64,000 nt of DNA, taken from contig JADJMI010000001.1 of the NCBI GenBank assembly GCA_016709665.1, positions 496,001 through 560,000 on the forward strand, written 5' to 3'. This DNA comes from Betaproteobacteria bacterium. Lineage in GTDB: Bacteria; Pseudomonadota; Gammaproteobacteria; Burkholderiales; Usitatibacteraceae. This document shows positions 43,858-54,146 of this stretch, in pieces (position 1 is the first letter of the stretch; each line of letters starts with the position of its first letter). Below the pieces are notes generated by a model. The model was not told where the DNA came from, searched no databases, and saw nothing but the letters and a program-made list of their open reading frames with translations. A program made the translations under genes and the position numbers.

Positions 43858-43863
43858 ACTATA
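43858..43863 (-). promoter_or_regulatory. possible -10 box of ftsH
   Basis: On the minus strand TATAGT (43863-43858) lies about 60 bases before the ftsH ATG, within TTTGCTATAGTGG. No good -35 hexamer sits 16-18 bases upstream. A CTTGAAA further upstream (43895-43889) resembles a sigma32 -35 but lacks a matching -10. The region also separates ftsH from rlmE. Confidence 0.4.
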
Positions 43864-43921
43864 GCAAAGTTCGGGCGGGGATCCCCGGTTTCAAGAGCGC
43901 GCGTGCACGCGGTGTCGCATT

Positions 43922-44548
43922 TCAGCCGAAACGGCGCGGACCCCGGGCCAGGAGGTACTGCTCGGCGCTTTCGTCCCGGGAGGCGTCGGGCTTCCTCACG
44001 ACCACCTTGTCGAACGACCCGCGCAGCGACTTGAGGAATTCGTCGTAGCCCACCCCCTGGAAGACTTTGACCAGGAATGCGCCGCCCGGTTTCAGGTGCG
44101 CGAGGGCGAAGTCCCGCGCGAGTTCCGCGAGGGCCATGGAACGGGCCTGGTCGGAGATCGCGATCCCCGACAGGTTGGGGGCCATGTCCGACAGGACCAC
44201 ATCCGCCTGTGTTTCGCCGAGGGCGGCCTCGACCGCGGCGAGCCCTGCGCCCGTGGTGAAGTCGCCTTGCAGGAAGGCCGATCCGGGCACCGGCTCCATG
44301 GCGAGGAGGTCGATCGCGACGACTTTCCCCTTCGCGCCGACCTTCTTCACCACCACCTGCGTCCAGCCGCCGGGCGCGCTGCCGAGGTCCACGACGACCC
44401 CGCCGGGCGCGAGGAAACGGTCCTTCTCGTCGATCTCGAGGAGCTTGTAGGCCGACCGGGCCCGCCAGCCCTCCTTCTTCGAGCGCTGGACGTAGGGGTC
44501 GTTCACGTGGCGCTTGAGCCAGTCGCGGCTGCTCTTGGAGCGCTTCAC
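43922..44548 (-). CDS. rlmE: 23S rRNA 2'-O-ribose methyltransferase RlmE (FtsJ)
   Basis: SAM-dependent enzyme that methylates U2552 of 23S rRNA, heat-shock linked in E. coli where it sits beside ftsH. It has 208 residues. The K-D-K-E type catalytic set is placed in RSAYKLLEIDEK (Lys), VVLSDMAPNLSG (Asp), PGGAFLVKVFQG (Lys) and a later Glu; the SAM loop is VVDLGSAPGGWTQV. Its divergent partner yhbY starts 35 bases away. Confidence 0.95.
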   Translation of the reverse strand: MKRSKSSRDWLKRHVNDPYVQRSKKEGWRARSAYKLLEIDEKDRFLAPGGVVVDLGSAPGGWTQVVVKKVGAKGKVVAIDLLAMEPVPGSAFLQGDFTTGAGLAAVEAALGETQADVVLSDMAPNLSGIAISDQARSMALAELARDFALAHLKPGGAFLVKVFQGVGYDEFLKSLRGSFDKVVVRKPDASRDESAEQYLLARGPRRFG

Positions 44549-44583
44549 GGCCGCCCCCGCGCGATTCGGGCGATAATCCGGGC

Positions 44584-45075
44584 ATGAAAACGCCGATCTC
44601 CCTCGCCCGCCGCAGCGAACTGCGCGCTCGGGCCCACGTCCTCAAGCCCGTCGTCATCATCGGCGACAAGGGGCTCACCGAAACCGTGCTCGCCGAGATC
44701 GGCCGCGCCCTCGCGGCGCACGAGCTCATCAAGGTGAAGGCCGCCACCGACGAGCGCGAGCGGCGCGGCGCCTGGATGGCGGAGATCTGCGAAAAGCTCG
44801 AGGCGCATCCGGTTCAGTCGATCGGGAAGATCCTGGTGCTGTGGCGCGAGAACCCGGACAAGAAGCCCGCCGTCGCGCCGGCGGCCCCGCCGAAGCCGAA
44901 GCCCAGGACCAAGGCCGCGAAGGCCCGCGCGAAGCCGACGCCCAAGACCGATCTCAAGGATCGCGCCCGGGAAGTCGCGAAGGAAGCTACTCGTAGCGGA
45001 CGTCCACGATCTCGTACTCCTTCACCCCTCCCGGCGCCCGAACTTCCACGACGTCGCCCGCGTACTTCCCGATGA
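44584..45075 (+). CDS. yhbY: YhbY-family CRS1/YhbY RNA-binding protein, with basic tail
   Basis: Ribosome-associated RNA-binding protein linked to 50S assembly. The first ~95 residues are the CRM domain: RSELRARAHVLKPVVIIGDK, GLTETVLAEIGRALAAHELI, KVKA, and the C-terminal VQSIGKILVLWREN. An Ala/Pro/Lys-rich tail of about 70 residues follows (KPKPRTKAAKARAKPTPKTD). Its last ~90 bases overlap the end of greA on the other strand, where the protein becomes Arg/Pro-rich antisense-like sequence; the tail may therefore be overextended by an unseen frame error. A -10 GATAAT (44572-44577) ends 6 bases before the ATG. Confidence 0.85.
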   Translation: MKTPISLARRSELRARAHVLKPVVIIGDKGLTETVLAEIGRALAAHELIKVKAATDERERRGAWMAEICEKLEAHPVQSIGKILVLWRENPDKKPAVAPAAPPKPKPRTKAAKARAKPTPKTDLKDRAREVAKEATRSGRPRSRTPSPLPAPELPRRRPRTSR

Positions 45076-45467
45076 GGGCTTTCGCGATGGGTGAGGAGTA
45101 GGAGATCTTGCCCTGCTTGATGTCGGCCTCGTCCTCGCCGACGATCTGGTAGGCCACGCTGCCCTCCCCGCTTTCGGCCGCCACCAGCTCCACCGTGGTC
45201 CCGAAGACGACGCGCCCGTCGTCCTCCAGCAGCGCCGGGTCGATGACCTGGGCGTTGGCGAGCTTGCCCTCGAGCTCGAGGATGCGCCCCTCGATGAACC
45301 CCTGCTTCTCGCGCGCGGCGTCGTACTCCGCGTTCTCCGAGATGTCGCCGTGGGCGCGCGCCTCCGGCGATGGCCGTGATGACGGCCGGGCGCTCGACGG
45401 TCTTCAGCCGGTGCAGCTCGGACTTCATGAGCTCCGAGCCGGCGACGGTGATGGGGATCTTCGACAT
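44987..45467 (-). CDS. greA: transcription elongation factor GreA (one frame break)
   Basis: RNA polymerase secondary-channel factor that rescues backtracked complexes by transcript cleavage. N-terminal MSKIPITVAGSELMKSELHR LKTVERPAVITAIA begins the coiled coil. The frame then breaks near 45364; the expected EARAHGDISENAEYDAAREK (with the tip acids) continues in another frame and ends normally with SYSSPIAKALIGKYAGDVVE and YEIVDVRYE. One extra G explains it. Downstream of carB in the carAB-greA order common in proteobacteria. Likely a sequencing error. Confidence 0.9.
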
Positions 45468-45482
45468 GGCCGCTGGCCCTCC

Positions 45483-48689
<3,207 letters not shown>

Positions 48690-48699
48690 AGACCCTTGG

Positions 48700-48842
48700 A
48701 ACCGCAGATGAACGCAGATGAACGCAGATGGTCATCGAAATGGTGGCGTCGCCTCCATTGCGATCAATCCTTTGTTCCGGAGGAATCACGCGGCATGAGT
48801 TTCGGGAAAGCCATCTGCGTTCATCTGCGTTCATCTGCGGTT
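48700..48842 (-). repeat. palindromic GCAGATGAAC repeat between carA and carB
   Basis: Two perfect 32-base inverted arms (48700-48731 and 48811-48842), each made of about three units of a 10-base GAACGCAGAT motif, enclose a 79-base centre. The element begins at the base next to the carA stop and ends 10 bases before the carB ATG, filling almost the whole intercistronic gap. A second element with the same arms is at 51407-51570. Translations of such arms give the familiar spurious peptides NADERR and ICVHLRSSA, so I judge this a dispersed intergenic repeat, not a gene. Confidence 0.85.
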
Positions 48843-50003
48843 TCATGCCTTTCCCTTCGACATCATCGCGACGAACCGGTCGAAGAGGTAGTCCATCTCG
48901 CGCGGCCCGGGCGAAGCCTCGGGGTGCCCCTGGAAGCTGAACGCCGGGCGATCGGTGCGCTCGATACCCTGCAACGAGCCGTCGAAGAGCGAGCGGTGCG
49001 TGGGCCGCGCGTTGGCGGGCAGCGTCGCCTCGTCCACCGCGAAGCCGTGGTTCTGGCTCGTGATGAGGACGCGCTTCGTGTCGAGGTCCTGCACGGGGTG
49101 GTTGGCGCCGTGGTGGCCGAATTTCATCTTGACCGTCTTCGCGCCGCTCGCGAGGCCCAGGAGCTGGTGGCCCAGGCAGATGCCGAAGGTCGGCGTGCCG
49201 CTCGCCACGATCTCGCGGATGGCCTCGATCGCGTAGGTGCAGGGCTCCGGGTCGCCGGGGCCGTTGGAGAGGAAGACGCCGTCGGGCTTCAGGGAGAGCG
49301 CTTCCTTCGCGCCCGCCTGGGCCGGCACGACCGTCACGCGACAACCGCGCTCGGCGAGGTGGCGCAGGATGTTGTGCTTCACGCCGTAGTCGTAGGCGAC
49401 CACGTGGAACTTCGCCTCGCCGGAAGCCGGGTGGCCGGATTCGAGCGACCAGAGGCCGCCGTTCCACTCGTAGCGTTCCTTGCAGCTCACGACCTTGGCG
49501 AGGTCCAGCCCGGCCATGGACGGGGCGGCCCTGGCGGCGGCGAGCGCCTCGGCTTCGTCGTTGTCGCCCGGATGGCCGGGTTCGCCGGCTCGGCCCGTGA
49601 CGATGCAGCCGTTCTGGGCGCCCGTCGTGCGCAGGATCCGGGTGAGGCGGCGGGTGTCGATGTCGGCGATCGCCACGATGCCGTGCTTCGCGAGGAACGC
49701 GGGCAGCGTCTCGGTCATGCGCCAGCTGGACGCGAGCAGCGGAAGGTCGCGGATCACCAGGCCGGCGGCGAAGACGCCGCGGGATTCGAAATCCTCGGCG
49801 TTGGTGCCGGTGTTGCCGATGTGCGGGTAGGTCAGGGTGACGACCTGCCCGGCATAGGAGGGATCGGTGAGGATCTCCTGGTAGCCCGTCATCGCGGTGT
49901 TGAACACCACCTCGCCCACGGTGCGACCGGGGGCGCCGATGGATGTGCCGCGAAAGACGGACCCGTCGGCAAGTACCAGGAGGGCGGGGGTCTTCGGCGA
50001 CAA
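48843..50003 (-). CDS. carA: carbamoyl-phosphate synthase small subunit
   Basis: Glutamine amidotransferase subunit delivering ammonia to CarB. It has 386 residues. The N-terminal domain has LVLADGSVFRGTSIG and FNTAMTGYQEILTDPSYAGQ. The class I amidotransferase domain has VVAYDYGVKHNILR, SNGPGDPEPC, the nucleophile Cys in GICLGHQLLGLA, and the His/Glu of the triad in FQGHPEASPGPRE. Preceded by its own promoter and a terminator-like leader hairpin. Confidence 0.97.
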   Translation of the reverse strand: MSPKTPALLVLADGSVFRGTSIGAPGRTVGEVVFNTAMTGYQEILTDPSYAGQVVTLTYPHIGNTGTNAEDFESRGVFAAGLVIRDLPLLASSWRMTETLPAFLAKHGIVAIADIDTRRLTRILRTTGAQNGCIVTGRAGEPGHPGDNDEAEALAAARAAPSMAGLDLAKVVSCKERYEWNGGLWSLESGHPASGEAKFHVVAYDYGVKHNILRHLAERGCRVTVVPAQAGAKEALSLKPDGVFLSNGPGDPEPCTYAIEAIREIVASGTPTFGICLGHQLLGLASGAKTVKMKFGHHGANHPVQDLDTKRVLITSQNHGFAVDEATLPANARPTHRSLFDGSLQGIERTDRPAFSFQGHPEASPGPREMDYLFDRFVAMMSKGKA

Positions 50004-50038
50004 GGACGGCTCCAGAAAACGGGGGAAACGACGGGCGC

Positions 50039-50081
50039 AAAAAAACGGGAGGAGCTTGTCTACCGCCGTGGGCTCATCCCG
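50039..50081 (-). terminator. terminator-like hairpin in the carAB leader (candidate attenuator)
   Basis: On the minus strand CGGGATGAGC (50081-50072), a 16-base loop and GCTCCTCCCG (50055-50046) pair at nine of ten positions, followed by seven U (50045-50039). It lies between the carA promoter and the carA ATG (50003) and starts only about 10 bases after the predicted transcription start. As no other minus-strand gene precedes it, it should act on carAB itself. A minimal ORF ATGAAAGCGGGATGA overlaps its 5' arm. Confidence 0.65.
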
Positions 50082-50097
50082 CTTTCATTGAACCGAA

Positions 50098-50126
50098 ATC
50101 ATAGCAAATTCCGGCCCTTCCTTCAA
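50098..50126 (-). promoter_or_regulatory. sigma70-type promoter of carAB
   Basis: On the minus strand TTGAAG (50126-50121), exactly 17 bases, TATGAT (50103-50098). Transcription should start near 50091, giving a leader of about 88 bases. It overlaps head to head with the probable promoter of the divergent nucleoside transporter (GATAAT at 50146-50151). Confidence 0.7.
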
Positions 50127-50162
50127 CGAAGGGCGCGGCCGGGGCGATAATCGGAGCACCCC

Positions 50163-51404
50163 ATGCAGACCCTTCACGCGCTCGCCGGCATCGCCCTTCT
50201 CGTCGCACTCGGGTGGGCGCTTTCGGAGAACCGGCGGGCCATCCGGTGGCGGCTTGTCGCCTCCGGGCTCGCCCTCACGGCGTGCCTGGCGGCCGTCCTT
50301 CTCGCCGTCCCGTGGCTGCGCGATGCGGTCTTTTCCCTCAACGCCGCCCTGGCGGCGCTGGAAAGGGCGACCCGGGCGGGGACCGCATTCGTGTTCGGCT
50401 ACCTGGCCGGCGGGCCCGCCCCCTTCGCCGAGACGAATCCCGCGGCTTCGTTCGTCCTCGCCTTCCGCGCGTTGCCGCTCGTGCTGGTGGTGAGCGCGCT
50501 GGCCGCCCTCCTCTTCCACTGGCGCATCCTGCCCTGGGTGGTGACGGCTTTCGCGCGCGTGCTCGAAAAGACGATGGGGCTTTCGGGCGCGGTGGGCGTG
50601 TCCTCGGCCGCGAACGTGTTCGTGGGCATGGTCGAGGCGCCGCTCGTGGTGAAACCCTACCTCGCGCGTCTCACGCGCGCCGAGCTGTTCATGGTGATGG
50701 CCTGCGGCATGGCCACCGTGGCCGGCACGGTCATGGCGCTCTACGGGGCCGTGTTGCTGCCCGTGGTACCGGACGCCCTCGGGCACATCCTGATCGCCTC
50801 GATCGTCGCGACGCCGGCCGCCCTCGTCGTGGCGGCGCTCATGGTGCCCGGCGAAATGTCGAGCGACGCGGGCGCCGGCATTCCGCGCCAGGACGCGAGC
50901 GCCATGGACGCGGTGACGCGCGGGACCGTGGAGGGCGTGCAACTGCTCATCCAGGTGGTCGCGATGCTCATCGTGCTGGTGGCGCTGGTGCACCTGGTGA
51001 ACGCGTCGCTGGGCCTCCTGCCGTCGTTCGCCGGCGCCCCCATCACCTTGCAGCGCGTGCTCGGCTGGGCATTCGCCCCCCTCGCATGGATGGCGGGCGT
51101 GCCCTGGGCCGAGGCGCAGGCCGGCGGCGCCTTGCTGGGGACGAAGACGATCCTGAACGAGTTCATCGCGTACCTCGACCTCGCGAAGCTGCCGGCGGAG
51201 GCGATGTCGCCGCGCTCGCGGCTGCTGATGACCTACGCGCTCTGCGGCTTCGCGAACTTCGGGAGCCTGGGGATCCTCATCGGCGGGATGGGGGCGATGG
51301 TGCCGGAGCGGCGGGGGGAGATCGTTTCGCTGGGGATGAAGTCGATCGTGGCGGGGACCTTGGCCACGTGCCTGACGGCGGCGGTCGTCGGGCTATTCGT
51401 GTGA
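50163..51404 (+). CDS. CNT-family concentrative nucleoside transporter
   Basis: Inner-membrane cation-coupled nucleoside importer of the NupC/CNT type. It has 413 residues. Family features: FVFGYLAGG after the first helices, FRALPLVLVVSALAALLFHW, the gate GVSSAANVFVGMVEAPLVVK, TRAELFMVMACGMATVAGTV, GTKTILNEFIAYLDLA, and YALCGFANFGSLGILIGGMG. The nucleoside specificity is not predictable. It is divergent from carAB, so pyrimidine salvage and synthesis sit back to back. The ATG follows a GATAAT box by 11 bases. Confidence 0.9.
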   Translation: MQTLHALAGIALLVALGWALSENRRAIRWRLVASGLALTACLAAVLLAVPWLRDAVFSLNAALAALERATRAGTAFVFGYLAGGPAPFAETNPAASFVLAFRALPLVLVVSALAALLFHWRILPWVVTAFARVLEKTMGLSGAVGVSSAANVFVGMVEAPLVVKPYLARLTRAELFMVMACGMATVAGTVMALYGAVLLPVVPDALGHILIASIVATPAALVVAALMVPGEMSSDAGAGIPRQDASAMDAVTRGTVEGVQLLIQVVAMLIVLVALVHLVNASLGLLPSFAGAPITLQRVLGWAFAPLAWMAGVPWAEAQAGGALLGTKTILNEFIAYLDLAKLPAEAMSPRSRLLMTYALCGFANFGSLGILIGGMGAMVPERRGEIVSLGMKSIVAGTLATCLTAAVVGLFV

Positions 51405-51406
51405 TG

Positions 51407-51570
51407 TAAGGCGATGGAACCGCAGATGAACGCAGATGAACGCAGATGGCTTGTGACTGAGTTGTAGCACCGTGGCCGTCGCGGATGACCGACGATCGCA
51501 TTGGCAGGGATCTCCATGAATCACGAATCATCTGCGTTCATCTGCGTTCATCTGCGGTTCCATCGCCTTA
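51407..51570 (+). repeat. palindromic GCAGATGAAC repeat with 42-bp arms
   Basis: Arms 51407-51448 and 51529-51570 are perfect reverse complements over 42 bases. They contain the same three-unit GAACGCAGAT motif as the 48700-48842 element, plus an extra 10 matching outer bases (TAAGGCGATG). The 80-base centre is unrelated to the centre of the first copy but almost equal in length. It fills the gap between the convergent nucleoside transporter and dapB genes, and a transcript from either side could form a very stable hairpin. Confidence 0.85.
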
Positions 51571-51579
51571 CCGCGACCG

Positions 51580-52389
51580 TCAGCCCTTGATGCCCAGCAC
51601 GTCATCCATGCCATAGAGCCCCGGCGGTTTCCCGGCCAGCCACTTCGCCGCCCGGATCGCCCCCTGCGCGTAGGTCGCGCGGGAATTGGAGCGATGCGTG
51701 ATCTCGATCCGCTCCCCCGCCCCGGCGAAGAAGACCGTGTGATCGCCGATGACGTCGCCCCCGCGCGCCACGGAAAAGCCGACCGTCCCGCCCCTGCGTT
51801 CGCCCGTCACGCCATGCCGTGCAAAGACGCCATCGTGTTCGAGCGTCGCGCCGCGGGCCTTCGCCGCCACCTCGCCCAGCTTGAGCGCGGTGCCCGAGGG
51901 CGCATCCACCTTGAGCTTGTGGTGCATCTCGAAGACTTCGACGTCGTAGTCCGGCCCGAGGGCGCGCGAGGCGAGGTCGACGAGCTTGAGCGCCACGTTC
52001 ACGCCGATGCTGAAATTGGGCGCGAGCACGATGGGAATCCTCGCGGCTGCGGCGCGGATGGCGTCCAGTTCGTGCGGCTCGAAACCCGTGGTGCCGACGA
52101 CGATCGCCCGGCCGGCCGCGACGCAGGCAGCCAGGTGCGCGAGCGTGCCCGCCGGACGCGTGAAGTCGATGAGCGCGTCGCTCCCGGCGGTGGCCGCGGC
52201 GATGTCCGATCCGATGACCACGCCCTTCGCGGACGCGGCCAGTTCACCCGCGTCGCGCCCCAGGAGCGGGGAAGAAGGCGCCTCGAGCGCCGCCGCGACG
52301 ACCACCCCGGAGGTGGCGCCGGCCGCCTCGAGCAGCGCCCGGCCCATGCGGCCGCCCGCGCCGGCGATGGCGAGGCGAACGGCGCTCAC
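51580..52389 (-). CDS. dapB: 4-hydroxy-tetrahydrodipicolinate reductase
   Basis: Lysine/diaminopimelate pathway reductase using NAD(P)H. It has 269 residues. The nucleotide motif is AIAGAGGRMGRALLEAA; VVGTTGFEPHELDAI and APNFSIGVNVALKLVDLA follow; the catalytic segment EMHHKLKVDAPSGTALKLGE has the catalytic His pair and Lys. The start GTG at 52389 overlaps the bamE stop (GTGA). bamE-dapB next to fur is a common betaproteobacterial arrangement. Confidence 0.96.
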   Translation of the reverse strand: MSAVRLAIAGAGGRMGRALLEAAGATSGVVVAAALEAPSSPLLGRDAGELAASAKGVVIGSDIAAATAGSDALIDFTRPAGTLAHLAACVAAGRAIVVGTTGFEPHELDAIRAAAARIPIVLAPNFSIGVNVALKLVDLASRALGPDYDVEVFEMHHKLKVDAPSGTALKLGEVAAKARGATLEHDGVFARHGVTGERRGGTVGFSVARGGDVIGDHTVFFAGAGERIEITHRSNSRATYAQGAIRAAKWLAGKPPGLYGMDDVLGIKG

Positions 52390-52784
52390 TTCGGGGAAGG
52401 CGCGGGGGCGGGGGCCGGCGCGGGGATCGGCGCGGGGGCCGGCTGCCCCGGCATGCCCACGACCTGGCCGCGGCTGGCCGACGGCGTGGGCGAACCCTCG
52501 ACGCGGGCCACCTTGTCGTCGACGAAATAGACCGAGAAGCGGTTCTCCTCGGCCAGCTTGCCGCCACGCTCGTTGCGGAAGAAGTAGTCCCAGCGGTTGG
52601 CGTGGAAGACGTCCGTGAGGAGCGGCGTCCCCAGGAGCTGCCGGACCTCCGGACGCGTCATCCCGGTCTTCACCTTGAGGAAGCTCTCGGGCGGCACGGC
52701 GTTGCCCTGCTGGATGTCGATGCGGTGCACGAGCGAGCAGCCCGCGAGAAGGGCGGCGAGGGCGAGCGTGGCGAGAAGGCGCAT
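52386..52784 (-). CDS. bamE: outer-membrane assembly lipoprotein BamE (SmpA)
   Basis: Outer-membrane lipoprotein of the BAM complex. It has 132 residues. The signal peptide MRLLATLALAALLAGCS ends in the lipobox LAGC, with Cys as the lipidated residue. The SmpA/OmlA domain reads QGNAVPPESFLKVKTGMTRP EVRQLLGTP and HANRWDYFFRNERGG. A Pro/Ala-rich tail follows. A perfect -10 TATAAT lies at 52822-52817 on the minus strand, 33 bases before the ATG, without an obvious -35. Confidence 0.93.
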   Translation of the reverse strand: MRLLATLALAALLAGCSLVHRIDIQQGNAVPPESFLKVKTGMTRPEVRQLLGTPLLTDVFHANRWDYFFRNERGGKLAEENRFSVYFVDDKVARVEGSPTPSASRGQVVGMPGQPAPAPIPAPAPAPAPSPK

Positions 52785-52904
52785 GGGAGCGGTCGGGGCG
52801 GGGGAAACAGGTGCGCATTATAGCGCGGGGCCCTCGCCGCCCGGCCTCCAACGCCCTGCGGAACGCGGTTATCATGGATTCGTCCCCGCCCCCGCCCTCC
52901 GACC

Positions 52905-53339
52905 ATGACCGATCCCCACGAACTGCGCAGCACAGGCCTCAAGGTCACCGCCCCGCGCCTGCGCGTGCTCGAACTCTTCCAGAAGGGCCCGGAACGCCAC
53001 ATGACGGCGGAGGACGTCTACCGCCGGCTCCTCGACGAGCACGCCGACATAGGCCTCGCCACGGTCTACCGCGTCCTCACCCAGTTCGAACAGGCGGGGC
53101 TCCTGGTGCGTCACCATTTCGAGGGCGGCAAGGCCGTCTACGAACTGAACGAGGGCAACCATCACGACCACCTCGTGTGCCTGCAGTGCGGTCGCGTCGA
53201 GGAGTTCTTCGACCCCGAGATCGAGAAGCGCCAGTCCAAGGTGGCCCGCGAACGCGGCTTCGCCATCCACGACCATTCGCTCTACCTGTACGCGGACTGC
53301 CTGAAGGCCGATTGCCCCAACCGGCCCAAGGGCGGATGA
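52905..53339 (+). CDS. fur: ferric uptake regulator Fur
   Basis: Iron-sensing repressor of 144 residues. The winged helix is DIGLATVYRVLTQFEQAGLL, preceded by MTAEDVYRRLLDEH. Metal sites include HHFEGGKAVYELNEGNHHDH and the CxxC of LVCLQCGRVEEFFDPEIE; a further Cys pair is near the C terminus (ADCLKADC). The stop overlaps the downstream thioesterase ATG. A possible -10 TATCAT is at 52870-52875. Confidence 0.96.
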   Translation: MTDPHELRSTGLKVTAPRLRVLELFQKGPERHMTAEDVYRRLLDEHADIGLATVYRVLTQFEQAGLLVRHHFEGGKAVYELNEGNHHDHLVCLQCGRVEEFFDPEIEKRQSKVARERGFAIHDHSLYLYADCLKADCPNRPKGG

Positions 53340-53770
53340 AGCCCTCGCTCCAGCCCGGCCTCGCGGGCGCCTTCCGGTACACGGTGCCGCCGACCCGCAC
53401 GGTGCCGCACATCTACCCGGACGCGCCCGATTTCCAGCTGATGCCGGCCGTTTTCGCCACCGGCTACTTCGTGGCGCTGTGCGAATGGGCAGCGGTCGAG
53501 CTCATCAAGCCGCACCTCGACTGGCCCGCCGAGCAGTCCCTGGGCACCCGCATCGACATCACCCATACGGCCGCGACGCCACCCGGACTCACGGTCGAGG
53601 TGGCCGTGGCCCTCACCGCGGTCGAGGGCCGCAAGCTCACCTTCGCCGTGAAGGCGCACGACGGCCTCGACCCGATCGGCGAAGGCCTCCATGAACGAAT
53701 CGTGATCGACGGTGCGCGCTTCGACGCGAAACTCGCCGGCAAGATCGCGATGGCCCGGGGGAGCGCCTGA
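53336..53770 (+). CDS. FlK-like hotdog-fold thioesterase
   Basis: A 144-residue hotdog-fold protein of the fluoroacetyl-CoA-thioesterase-like family. MPAVFATGYFVALCEWAAVE supplies the family Thr and Glu, GTRIDITHTAATPPGLTVEV the catalytic His, and EGRKLTFAVKAHDGLDPIGE and HERIVIDGARF close it. Bacterial members are thought to hydrolyse acyl-CoA; the fluoroacetate-specific role is not implied. ATG overlaps the fur stop (ATGA), and its own stop overlaps the RNase ATG. Confidence 0.8.
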   Translation: MKPSLQPGLAGAFRYTVPPTRTVPHIYPDAPDFQLMPAVFATGYFVALCEWAAVELIKPHLDWPAEQSLGTRIDITHTAATPPGLTVEVAVALTAVEGRKLTFAVKAHDGLDPIGEGLHERIVIDGARFDAKLAGKIAMARGSA

Positions 53771-54137
53771 TGCGCGCGTGGGTCGCCGCATTCGCCTTCA
53801 TCCTCGCGGCCTTCGCGCTTCCCGCGCAGGCGCAGCGCGAGGCCACGCCCGCGCTGGGCGACAAGGAGATCGCGGCGAAGGACCTCCCCCGCGAAGCGCG
53901 CGAGGCGCTCGCGCTCATCAGGAAAGGCGGGCCGTACCCCTACGCGAAGGACGGCACGGTCTTCGGCAACCGCGAGGGTCGCCTGCCGAGGCAGAAGCGC
54001 GGTTATTACCGCGAATACACCGTCCGTACGCCCGGCGAGCGCACGCGAGGGGCGCGTCGCATCGTGGCCGGGAAGTCGGGGGCGACCACTGGTACACCGA
54101 CAATCACTACGCGACCTTCCGACGAATCCGGGAATGA
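53770..54137 (+). CDS. secreted barnase-type guanyl ribonuclease (one frame break)
   Basis: Signal peptide MRAWVAAFAFILAAFALPAQ AQ, then a microbial RNase (N1/T1/barnase) domain: LPREAREALALIRKGGPYPY, DGTVFGNREGRLPRQKRGYY, REYTVRTPGERTRGARRIV. The catalytic Glu is in YREYTV and the Arg in ARRIV. The His segment DHWYTDNHYATFRRIRE is in a different frame from about 54080; one G lost from a G run explains this. Stop taken at 54137. The barstar-like inhibitor gene begins 10 bases later, the classic RNase/inhibitor arrangement. The signal peptide suggests extracellular or periplasmic action. Confidence 0.85.
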
Positions 54138-54146
54138 GGCCGACCC

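Noticed and set aside
43858..43895. sigma32 heat-shock promoter for ftsH
   Set aside because: CTTGAAA matches the -35, but no CCCATNT-like -10 lies at the right distance; TATAGT is 25 bases away.
48700..51570. GCAGATGAAC repeats as a CRISPR array
   Set aside because: The units are contiguous 10-base repeats in inverted arms with no spacers between them and no cas genes nearby.
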